Shown: positions 15,413-22,616 of the stretch, in pieces
Numbering within the stretch: position 1 is the first letter of the stretch
Layout: every line of letters starts with the position of its first letter
Source: Clostridia bacterium
Lineage (GTDB): Bacteria > Bacillota > Clostridia > Oscillospirales > CAG-272
Length of the DNA stretch: 64,000 nucleotides
Direction of reading: 5' to 3'
Assembly (NCBI GenBank): GCA_017463485.1
Contig: JAFTPD010000009.1
Coordinates: 1-64,000, forward strand
The notes under the pieces: generated by a model
What the model saw: the letters and a program-made list of their open reading frames with translations, nothing else
What the model was told of the DNA's origin: nothing
Databases searched by the model: none
Translations under genes and position numbers: made by a program

Positions 15413-15648
15413 GGCGGCGGATTTTACTGCGTAGCAATATCCCCCACCGCAGGGCGTCATTCGTGCTTTTTTACTCAAAACAATATTTTTTGCATAAAAT
15501 ACTCAAATTTCGCGGCAAATATTCTACAAAAATCCAAATCGTATTTAACAGAAAATTCATACATTGATTTTTGAAGTATGTTATAATATAACTACTAATT
15601 GCGTGTGCGTATGCGCTCACGCATCAATATATTAATTCGGAGGGCATT

Positions 15649-17121
15649 ATGGCAGATTTGAAAATGCTTGCTATCGACCTTGGCGCATCCAGCGGACGCG
15701 GCATTGTCGGCTCCTTTGACGGCAGCAAGCTGGAGCTTCGCGAAAACCACCGCTTCTCAAACGACCCCGTATTCGTAAACGGCAGATTTACGTGGGACAT
15801 CCTCAGAATATTTTTTGAGATCAAGAATTCCATCACCAAAACCGTCATTGACGGTGACAACATCACCTCCATGGGTATCGACACGTGGGGCGTTGACTAC
15901 GGTCTTATCGACAAAAACGGCAGACTTCTCGCAAATCCCACTCACTACCGCGACACGCGCACGGTAAACGTAAGTGAGTACGTAGAAAAATTCGTTTCGG
16001 CTAAGGAGATCTACGACAAAACGGGAATTCAGGCTATCGACTTCAACACGCTCAATCAGCTTGCGGTTGAGGTCAGAGATAACAAGGAGCTGCTTGACTA
16101 CGCAGACAAAATGCTCTTTACTCCCGACCTTCTCAACTACTTCCTCACGGGCAAAATGAACACCGAGTACACCATTGCATCCACGGGTATGTTGCTTGAC
16201 GCAAAGGCTCGCACCTTTGCCTTCGACCTGACAGACAAGCTTGGTATCAAGTCCTCCCTGTTCGCCCCCATTGTTCAGCCGGGTACTAACCTTGGCGGAC
16301 TGCTTCCTCAGATCAACGAGGAGGTGGGCAAAAACAACATAAACGTATACACGGTTGCTTCTCACGACACAGCAAGTGCGGTAATCGCAGTTCCCGCGAA
16401 GTCGGAGGATTTCATCTACATCAGCTCAGGCACTTGGTCGCTGATGGGCATGGAGCTTGATCAGCCCCTCATCAACGACGACACCCGTATCGCAAACTTC
16501 ACAAACGAGGGCGGTGCAGCAGGCAAGATCAGATTCCTCAAGAACATCATGGGACTTTGGATCATTCAGGAATCCAGACGTCAGTGGAAGCGCGAGGGCA
16601 AGGATTACAGCTTCGCGCAGATGGAGGCTTGGGCAAAGGAGGCAGCTCCCTTCCGCTCCCTCATCAACCCCGATGACGCAAGCTTCAACACCCCCGGCAA
16701 CATGCCCGAAAAGATTCGCGAGTTCTGCCGCAGAACAGGTCAGCCCGTACCCGAAACGGTTGGCGAGGTCGTCCGCTGCATCTACGAATCTTTGGCACTC
16801 AAATACAGACACACGGTTGAAAACATACAGACTCTCCGCCAGAAGCCCGCTACCATGATAAACGTAGTCGGCGGCGGCACGAAGGATAAGTTCCTCTCCC
16901 AGATGACCGCTGACGCTTGCGGAATGGCTGTAAGCGCAGGTCCCGAGGAGGCTACGGCAATCGGTAACCTGTTGATGCAGGCTATGGCTGTGGGCGAGAT
17001 AAAGGGACTTTCCGAGGCGAGAGAGGTCGTCCGCAATTCCTTTGAGATGAAATATTACGAGCCCACCGCAGACAGAGCGCCTTGGGATGAAGCCTACGGC
17101 AGATTCTGCAAGCTCGTATAA
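15649..17121 (+). CDS. rhaB: Rhamnulokinase
   Basis: A 490-aa FGGY-family sugar kinase. The N-terminal phosphate-binding loop LAIDLGASSGRGIVGSFDG, the sugar-site stretch SMGIDTWGVDYGL (with the catalytic Asp) and the second-domain motifs ISSGTWSLMGMELDQP and NVVGGGTKDKFLSQM fit rhamnulokinase, which phosphorylates L-rhamnulose in rhamnose catabolism. No rhaA/rhaD gene is adjacent, so the pathway must be completed elsewhere. GGAGGGC precedes the ATG by 5 nt. Confidence 0.9.
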   Translation: MADLKMLAIDLGASSGRGIVGSFDGSKLELRENHRFSNDPVFVNGRFTWDILRIFFEIKNSITKTVIDGDNITSMGIDTWGVDYGLIDKNGRLLANPTHYRDTRTVNVSEYVEKFVSAKEIYDKTGIQAIDFNTLNQLAVEVRDNKELLDYADKMLFTPDLLNYFLTGKMNTEYTIASTGMLLDAKARTFAFDLTDKLGIKSSLFAPIVQPGTNLGGLLPQINEEVGKNNINVYTVASHDTASAVIAVPAKSEDFIYISSGTWSLMGMELDQPLINDDTRIANFTNEGGAAGKIRFLKNIMGLWIIQESRRQWKREGKDYSFAQMEAWAKEAAPFRSLINPDDASFNTPGNMPEKIREFCRRTGQPVPETVGEVVRCIYESLALKYRHTVENIQTLRQKPATMINVVGGGTKDKFLSQMTADACGMAVSAGPEEATAIGNLLMQAMAVGEIKGLSEAREVVRNSFEMKYYEPTADRAPWDEAYGRFCKLV

Positions 17122-17199
17122 ATCCTATCCGTTTAGTTAATATCACAATTTGCAAGACCAGTGGGTATTGACCCACCTTCTCAAAAGAAAGGAATATGT

Positions 17200-18336
17200 A
17201 TGAAACAATCATTGTATGCAGAGCTTAGTGTTATCGGTATGAAGGGCTGCGAGCATTTCGTGGACCAGGTGGACTACTACCTCAGAGAATGGCGCAGACA
17301 CGGCGGATTCAATTCCCGTGACAGCTTCCTCACCTCTGTGGAATGCCCCCGTTTCGGCTCGGGCGAAGGTAAGGCGCTCATCCATGAAACCATGCGAGGA
17401 CAGGACGTATTCATTATATGCGACATCTTCAACTACGGCGCGACCTACAAAATGCGCGGTATGGAGGTTCCCATGTCCCCCGACGACCACTACGCAGACC
17501 TTAAAAGAATAATTGCGGCTATCGGCGGTAAGGCTCGCCGCATAACGGTTATTATGCCTATGCTCTACGAGGGCAGACAGCATAAGCGGAACTCACGCGA
17601 ATCCCTTGACTGCGCTATAATGCTTCAGGAGCTTGTGCACATGGGCGTGTCCAATCTCATCACATTTGATGCTCACGACCCGCGTATCTCCAACGCTATT
17701 CCTCTGTCGGGATTTGACAACGTGCGTCCCACCTACCAGATGACAAAGGCTCTTATCCGCGCCGTCCCCGACGTGGTTATCGACAAAGAGCATATGATGA
17801 TTATTTCCCCCGACGAGGGCGCTATGGAGCGTTGCATGTACTACTCCTCCGTTCTCGGACTTGATATCGGTATGTTCTACAAGCGCCGCAACTACTCTAT
17901 CGTGGTAAACGGCAAAAACCCCATCGAGGCTCACGAGTATCTCGGACAGGATCTTGAGGGCAAGGACGTTATTATCGTTGACGATATGATCTCCTCCGGC
18001 GAATCTCTCCTTGACGTTGCAAATCAGATCAAGGAACGCGGAGCAAAGCGCATCTTCAACTTTGCTACGTTTGGTCTGTTCACCGACGGCTACGAGCGCT
18101 TCGACAAGGCGCATAAGGACGGTATTTTCGACAAGATATTTACTACCAACCTTGTATACCGCGATCCCGAGCTGTTCACAAAGCCTTGGTACGTCGAGGT
18201 AAATATGTGTAAGTACGTTGCGTACATTATCGACACCCTCAACCACGACGATACCATCAGCGAGCTGCTCAATCCCGCTACCCGTATTCAGGTGCTTATG
18301 GATAAGCATATTAAGGATCTAGCAAAGCAAAAATAA
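17200..18336 (+). CDS. prs: Ribose-phosphate pyrophosphokinase (PRPP synthetase)
   Basis: A 378-aa protein, longer than the usual about 315 aa because of an N-terminal addition and internal differences. The PRPP-binding loop is DVIIVDDMISSGESLLDVAN near residue 265 and the ATP/flexible region includes ITVIMPMLYEGRQHKRNSRE near 120. It makes PRPP from ribose-5-phosphate and ATP for nucleotide, His and Trp synthesis. The start MKQSLYAEL has AAAGGAA upstream; 13 extra codons upstream read through a 6-bp hairpin (GTGGGT-ATTG-ACCCAC) and are rejected. This long form is a Clostridial variant. Confidence 0.9.
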   Translation: MKQSLYAELSVIGMKGCEHFVDQVDYYLREWRRHGGFNSRDSFLTSVECPRFGSGEGKALIHETMRGQDVFIICDIFNYGATYKMRGMEVPMSPDDHYADLKRIIAAIGGKARRITVIMPMLYEGRQHKRNSRESLDCAIMLQELVHMGVSNLITFDAHDPRISNAIPLSGFDNVRPTYQMTKALIRAVPDVVIDKEHMMIISPDEGAMERCMYYSSVLGLDIGMFYKRRNYSIVVNGKNPIEAHEYLGQDLEGKDVIIVDDMISSGESLLDVANQIKERGAKRIFNFATFGLFTDGYERFDKAHKDGIFDKIFTTNLVYRDPELFTKPWYVEVNMCKYVAYIIDTLNHDDTISELLNPATRIQVLMDKHIKDLAKQK

Positions 18337-18343
18337 AATTTAT

Positions 18344-18372
18344 GGGCTGAGTCAATTCGACTCAGCCCTTTT
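18344..18372 (+). terminator. Terminator after prs
   Basis: GGGCTGAGTC-N5-GACTCAGCCC, 10-bp stem followed by TTTTA, 8 nt after the stop. Confidence 0.9.
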
Positions 18373-18399
18373 AGTACCGTTATTTTTAACTATCAACTA

Positions 18400-19773
18400 T
18401 CAACTATTGATCAGCTGCATGGTAGCGGCAAGCCATACAGCCGTAGTACCGCGATTGATCTTCGCAGTGGGATTAGCGTCTCCGTCACGCGAGTCAAGTA
18501 TACCGAGTGCGTACAGCGAGGTCATAGCCTTATCCGCCCACGACGGGATAGAATCGCTGTCTGCAAACGCCGACACGGTTGTCTTGTTGGCATAACCGAT
18601 AATGTTGCTGAGAATTACCGACGCCTCCGCACGGCTGATGCTTTCATTCGGGAGGAATTTCAGCTTTCCGTCAACCGTCTTTCCGCCTATATATCCGCGC
18701 TTGCTAGCCAAGGCAACGTACCCGCGCATGGATGCGGGGATGTCTGCGTCGTCCGCAAAGCCCGTGGAGGTATACTGCGCCGCATCGCTCTCACTGATAC
18801 CTGCCGCGCTCATAGCCGTCACCAAAAACTCAACTCGGCTGATCTCATCCTCAGGCTTGAAGTAGCACTCCTTGCCCACCTGCGTGCCGTTCATAATACC
18901 CGCGTAGCTTACGCGGATAGCCGCCGACGCATATACGCTGCCCTTGATATCGGCGTAGGTCACAGAGCTTGGCGGAGCATTGACCTCAAGATTTACAACG
19001 GTAGAGGTGCTGTAATTTCCGTACTCGTCGCGCACAACGTATACGAAGCTGTCAACTCCCGTATATCCGCTGTCGGGAGTGTAAACGTATGCGCCCGTGT
19101 GCTTATCAGTAAGGCTGACTCTGCCGTGGGAGGCGTACTTGACTATCTCGTAGGTCATAACGTCACCCTCGGGATCGTAGGCGGACAGATTGCCGTAGGA
19201 GGGCGTGTCGCGATACGTGCTGATATTCAAGGTGATATCGGGCACAAGGCTTACGGTGGGCGTGTAGTTTATAGCGGGCAAAAAGCACATTTTACACTTG
19301 ACGGAATATGCAGAACCGTTGACGGATATATACATATACGTATCAGACGGCTTCGTGCTGTCGGCTGCCGAGAAGGAAAGATGGGACATGTTTCCCGCCG
19401 TTATGACCTGCCCCTCCGACGCGCCCACAGAGCCAACGTACAGCACTCCCTTTTCCGCCGAGGGAAGCTTTGTCACGGTTATGTAATTCACGTCCGATAG
19501 ATTCATAGCGCGCTTTATATCGTTTGGCGTGAAGGTAATTTCGTTGCCTACGAGTCCCGAAAATACCATCTCGTCGGATGCGGCAATAACGTCAAGACCG
19601 TATGATACAGCCACCGTGGTTTGCTCCTTTTTGCCAGACGTCCACAGCGCGCCGTCCTCCGATATTGCCACGACGTTATCCGCCGCCGCAACGCCTATAC
19701 ACAGTCCGACAGCGCAAATCGCAACGAGCAGTATACACTGTACCGCGCGCTTTGCACGCAATATTATCTTCAT
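18400..19773 (-). CDS. S-layer homology domain surface protein with Ig-like domain
   Basis: A 457-aa secreted protein from the start that gives a classical signal peptide (MKIILRAKRAVQ, core, cleavage near GVAAADN). After an unrecognised first part, an Ig/cadherin-like domain (YDPEGDVMTYEIVKYASHG ... GAYVYTPDSGYTGVDSFVYV) is followed by three SLH repeats of about 55 aa (YADIKGSVYASAAIRVSYAG; FADDADIPASMRGYVALASK; FADSDSIPSWADKAMTSLYA). SLH domains bind secondary cell-wall polymers and anchor proteins at the surface. GAGGAAA lies 8 nt before this ATG; an upstream ATG at 19830 would add 19 residues. Confidence 0.85.
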   Translation of the reverse strand: MKIILRAKRAVQCILLVAICAVGLCIGVAAADNVVAISEDGALWTSGKKEQTTVAVSYGLDVIAASDEMVFSGLVGNEITFTPNDIKRAMNLSDVNYITVTKLPSAEKGVLYVGSVGASEGQVITAGNMSHLSFSAADSTKPSDTYMYISVNGSAYSVKCKMCFLPAINYTPTVSLVPDITLNISTYRDTPSYGNLSAYDPEGDVMTYEIVKYASHGRVSLTDKHTGAYVYTPDSGYTGVDSFVYVVRDEYGNYSTSTVVNLEVNAPPSSVTYADIKGSVYASAAIRVSYAGIMNGTQVGKECYFKPEDEISRVEFLVTAMSAAGISESDAAQYTSTGFADDADIPASMRGYVALASKRGYIGGKTVDGKLKFLPNESISRAEASVILSNIIGYANKTTVSAFADSDSIPSWADKAMTSLYALGILDSRDGDANPTAKINRGTTAVWLAATMQLINS

Positions 19774-19920
19774 ATATTCTCTTTCCTCTACACTGATTTT
19801 TTCTGCTCCCGAAATGTCTGATCTCTTCATATCATTCGTTCCCCCTCTCATAATCACTACAAAATATGTGCGGTGCGGCGAAAAAATACCGTCAGCGGAC
19901 GTAAATTTTCCAAAAACCCC

Positions 19921-19949
19921 TTGAAATTGCGGGAAAATGGTATTATAAT
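19921..19949 (+). promoter_or_regulatory. ilvE promoter
   Basis: TTGAAA (19921-19926), 17 nt, TATAAT (19944-19949), with the ATG 39 nt further. Confidence 0.78.
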
Positions 19950-19987
19950 ATTGGTATCGAAAATTTACCCCCAAAGGAGAAAGATAA

Positions 19988-21067
19988 ATGAATATCAGAT
20001 TTGAAAAAGCACCCTACACTCTCAAGGTTAAGCCCGAGGACTCAAAGCTGGGCTTCGGTAAGTATTTTACCGACTATATGTTCCTTATGAACTACGATCC
20101 CGAGCAAGGCTGGCACGACGCGCGTATCGTTCCCTACGGACCGCTCTCTCTTGACCCCTCCTGCACCGTTTTCCATTACGCGCAGGAAATGTTTGAGGGA
20201 CTCAAGGCGTACCGTACCGCAGACGGCAACATACAGCTTTTCCGTCCTATGAAGAACATTGAGAGAATGAACAATACAAACAAGAGAATGTGTATCCCGC
20301 AGGTTGACCCCGACGACGTGCTTGAAGCTATCAAGGCACTCGTTAAGGTAGAAAAGGACTGGGTTCCTCACTCCGAGGGTACGTCGCTCTACATTCGTCC
20401 CTTCATTTTCTCCACCGATTGCCACCTGGGCGTTCACCCCTCCAAGACATATCTGTTCTGCATCATCCTCTCCCCCGTCGGCTCTTACTACGCAAACGGA
20501 ATCGCACCCGTTAAGATCGTAGTCGAGAGCGAGTACGTCCGCGCAGTACGCGGCGGTACGGGTTATGCAAAGGTTGGCGGAAACTACGCCGCTTCCCTTA
20601 TCGGTCAGGAAAAGGCTGAAGCTATGGGATATGCGCAGGTGCTGTGGCTTGACGGTATCGAGCATAAGTATATCGATGAAGTCGGCGCGATGAACGTATT
20701 CTTCGTTATCGACAATGAAGTCATCACCCCCGCTCTTGACGCAGGAAATATCCTCCCCGGCGTTACCCGCGACTCCTGCATCACCTGGCTCAAGAACAAC
20801 GGCTACAAGGTAACCGAGCGCAAGCTGTCCATTGACGAGGTGCTGACGGCAGCGAAGGAAGGCAGACTTAACGAGGCATTCGGCTCGGGTACTGCGGCAG
20901 TTATCTCCCCTATCGGCGAGCTGTTTGACGGCGTTGAGCATACCATCATCAATAACGGCGAGATTGGCAAGGTCGCACAGGCTCTGTACGACAACATCAC
21001 CGGAATCCAGTGGGGTCGCGTGGCTGACACCTACGGCTGGGTAGAGCCGGTTTGCTCGGCGGAATAA
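19988..21067 (+). CDS. ilvE: Branched-chain amino acid aminotransferase
   Basis: A 359-aa fold-type IV PLP enzyme. K195 in GGTGYAKVGGNYAAS is the Schiff-base lysine; HYAQEMFEGLKAY near residue 63 and EAFGSGTAAVISPIG near 290 are class IV signatures. It interconverts Leu, Ile and Val with their 2-oxo acids. Size and the YAKxGGNYAAS motif match the larger (eukaryote-like) BCAT subgroup. It is transcribed alone from a consensus promoter and ends in a hairpin. Confidence 0.94.
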   Translation: MNIRFEKAPYTLKVKPEDSKLGFGKYFTDYMFLMNYDPEQGWHDARIVPYGPLSLDPSCTVFHYAQEMFEGLKAYRTADGNIQLFRPMKNIERMNNTNKRMCIPQVDPDDVLEAIKALVKVEKDWVPHSEGTSLYIRPFIFSTDCHLGVHPSKTYLFCIILSPVGSYYANGIAPVKIVVESEYVRAVRGGTGYAKVGGNYAASLIGQEKAEAMGYAQVLWLDGIEHKYIDEVGAMNVFFVIDNEVITPALDAGNILPGVTRDSCITWLKNNGYKVTERKLSIDEVLTAAKEGRLNEAFGSGTAAVISPIGELFDGVEHTIINNGEIGKVAQALYDNITGIQWGRVADTYGWVEPVCSAE

Positions 21068-21077
21068 AATATCACTT

Positions 21078-21107
21078 ACGGGGTTGTTTTTGACAGCCCC
21101 GTAAAAA
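21078..21107 (+). terminator. Terminator after ilvE
   Basis: ACGGGGTTGT-N5-ACAGCCCCGT stem (one G-U) followed by AAAAATTTT. Confidence 0.75.
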
Positions 21108-21142
21108 TTTTCATTTTAAGTCGCAAAAAATAAAAAAAGCTC

Positions 21143-21171
21143 TTGACAAAGCAAAAGTCGTGTGGTATAAT
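21143..21171 (+). promoter_or_regulatory. Promoter of first tRNA-Thr
   Basis: TTGACA (21143-21148), 17 nt, TATAAT (21166-21171), 9 nt before the tRNA. Confidence 0.88.
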
Positions 21172-21180
21172 AATCAAGTC

Positions 21181-21256
21181 GCTGGTATGGCTCAGTCGGT
21201 AGAGCACGTCATTGGTAATGACGAGGTCATCAGTTCGATTCTGATTACCAGCTCCA
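21181..21256 (+). tRNA. tRNA-Thr(GGT), copy 1
   Basis: A complete 76-nt cloverleaf: acceptor GCTGGTA/TACCAGC, D arm GCTC..GAGC, anticodon stem CGTCA/TGACG with loop TTGGTAA giving anticodon GGT, T arm ATCAG-TTCGATT-CTGAT, and encoded CCA after discriminator T. It reads ACC/ACU threonine codons. It is identical to the copy at 22467. Confidence 0.96.
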
Positions 21257-21291
21257 AAAAAGTCCGAGAACAAAGTTCTCGGACTTTTTTT
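21256..21291 (+). terminator. Terminator of first tRNA-Thr
   Basis: A 16-bp stem (AAAAAAGTCCGAGAAC, AAA loop) followed by seven T; unrelated in sequence to the terminator of copy 2. Confidence 0.92.
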
Positions 21292-21297
21292 GTATCC

Positions 21298-21440
21298 AAG
21301 CCGAAGGCACAAGCCTTCGGCTTGGCATATCATCACGCGCAAGCGTGATAAAGGTAGCTTTTCGCCCTTTTGCGAGATTCCGCTTCGCGCCCTTCGGGTT
21401 CGACTCGCTACGCTCGCTCAGAATGACATGCAGAGGGGCG
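21298..21440. repeat. Hairpin cluster with dispersed repeat, copy 2
   Basis: Contains AAGCCGAAGGC-ACAA-GCCTTCGGCTT (11 bp), ATCACGC-GCAA-GCGTGAT (7 bp), and at 21374-21427, on the minus strand, the GTCATTCTGAGCGA...GAATCTC repeat shared with 15385. No ORF. It lies between the tRNA terminator and the promoter of the TIM-barrel gene. Confidence 0.62.
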
Positions 21441-21463
21441 AAAAGCATTTTTAATTAAAAGGC

Positions 21464-21492
21464 TTGAAAAGACACATGTTTTATGATACAAT
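21464..21492 (+). promoter_or_regulatory. Promoter of TIM-barrel isomerase gene
   Basis: TTGAAA (21464-21469), 17 nt, TACAAT (21487-21492). Confidence 0.7.
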
Positions 21493-21529
21493 AAGTCTAT
21501 CAATCCACCACCCAAGGAGGCATTTAAAA

Positions 21530-22351
21530 ATGTATAAAGTGGGACTGTCAAGCAGCGGATTTGCGCTGACGGATAACAACTTCAAAGCTTTGAATCAAAG
21601 CGGAATAGGCGCTATTGAGATATCTATGCCGTCGGAACTGTACGGCTCTATCAATTACCGCGAGCTTGCCGAGCTTTCGAAGCGTTACGGCGTTGATCTG
21701 TGGTCGTATCATCTTCCCTTCTGGCCATTCACGCAGTTCGACGTTTCATCAACCAACGGTGAATTGCGAAAAAGCACGATTGAGTATTACACACAGCTGA
21801 TCGAAAAGGCGGCTGATATAGGAATCGACAAGTTTATCGTTCACCCGAGCGGCGAGCCGATCAGCGACGACGTGCGCGAGGAGCGCATCAAATGCTCTAT
21901 GCAGAGCCTTGACACGCTTGCCGAAATTGCCCACAGCCACGGCGCGGTGATTGCGGTTGAGGATCTTCCCCGCACCTGCCTTGGCAACACGGCGGATGAG
22001 GTTGCAAGGCTTGCAAGCGTCAACGATAAGCTGCGTGTTTGCTTTGATACAAATCATCTTTTGAGCGATACGAATGTGAATTTTCTTGACAAGCTCGGCG
22101 ACAAAATAATCACTCTGCACGTCTCCGACTACGATTTTGTTGACGAAAAGCACTGGCTCCCCGGCGAGGGACTTGTTGATTGGGCAGAGCTTCTTGCCAA
22201 GCTTCGAGAAATCAAATATGCGGGCGTTTGGATGTATGAGATAAACCTCTCAAATCCTAAAATGCTCACTCGCAGCCGCGACCTCACGTTTGAAGATTTC
22301 GTGGAGAACGCCAATGCCCTCTTTGCAGGAATGCAGCCGAAGCGGATATAA
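21530..22351 (+). CDS. Sugar phosphate isomerase/epimerase-like TIM-barrel protein
   Basis: A 273-aa xylose-isomerase-like (AP endonuclease 2 fold) protein. Metal-site style residues are seen in SYHLPFWP, KFIVHPSGEP, AVEDLPRT, VCFDTNHLL, TLHVSDYDF and MYEINLS, that is the usual His/Glu/Asp set on successive strand ends. The family isomerises or epimerises sugars and inositol derivatives; the substrate is not evident. The start has AGGAGG 9 nt upstream. It sits alone between two identical tRNA-Thr genes and is transcribed from its own promoter. Confidence 0.86.
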   Translation: MYKVGLSSSGFALTDNNFKALNQSGIGAIEISMPSELYGSINYRELAELSKRYGVDLWSYHLPFWPFTQFDVSSTNGELRKSTIEYYTQLIEKAADIGIDKFIVHPSGEPISDDVREERIKCSMQSLDTLAEIAHSHGAVIAVEDLPRTCLGNTADEVARLASVNDKLRVCFDTNHLLSDTNVNFLDKLGDKIITLHVSDYDFVDEKHWLPGEGLVDWAELLAKLREIKYAGVWMYEINLSNPKMLTRSRDLTFEDFVENANALFAGMQPKRI

Positions 22352-22428
22352 ATTTAAACGATATGAGGACACCCCTCGGGGCGTTTTGAAAATTTTAAAA
22401 TTTTAGTCGTAAAATGTGAAAAAGGCTC

Positions 22429-22457
22429 TTGACAAAGCGGTTTTGATGTGATATAAT
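22429..22457 (+). promoter_or_regulatory. Promoter of second tRNA-Thr
   Basis: TTGACA (22429-22434), 17 nt, TATAAT (22452-22457). The upstream context GGCTCTTGACAAAGC closely resembles that of copy 1, so promoter and tRNA were duplicated together. Confidence 0.88.
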
Positions 22458-22466
22458 ATCAAAGTC

Positions 22467-22542
22467 GCTGGTATGGCTCAGTCGGTAGAGCACGTCATTG
22501 GTAATGACGAGGTCATCAGTTCGATTCTGATTACCAGCTCCA
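22467..22542 (+). tRNA. tRNA-Thr(GGT), copy 2
   Basis: Identical over all 76 nt to the tRNA at 21181, including the GGT anticodon and encoded CCA. Own promoter and terminator. Confidence 0.96.
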
Positions 22543-22572
22543 AAATTCCCGTTCTATGAACGGGAATTTTTT
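22542..22572 (+). terminator. Terminator of second tRNA-Thr
   Basis: AAAATTCCCGTTC-TAT-GAACGGGAATTTT, 13-bp stem then T run. Confidence 0.92.
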
Positions 22573-22616
22573 ATATATGTGAAAATCCCACCGTGATTTC
22601 ACGGTGGGGATTTTCG

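Larger units (their letters stand above)
15059..15648. other. Long intergenic region with hairpins and a dispersed repeat, no gene
   Basis: After dpaB this 590-nt gap holds GGGGC-TCT-GCCCC, the hairpin at 15099-15124, several runs of TTTTCAATTTTCAATT, the dispersed repeat at 15385-15412, and an isolated TATAAT about 60 nt before rhaB. A 73-codon ORF here reads through the repeat and looks spurious. Confidence 0.6.

Noticed and set aside
15353..15574. 73-codon plus-strand ORF
   Set aside because: It reads through a dispersed repeat and has no ribosome site or recognisable domain.
21181..22542. Identical tRNA-Thr copies as prophage attachment sites
   Set aside because: The duplication covers the whole tRNA and its promoter, no integrase is present and the insert carries an ordinary gene.
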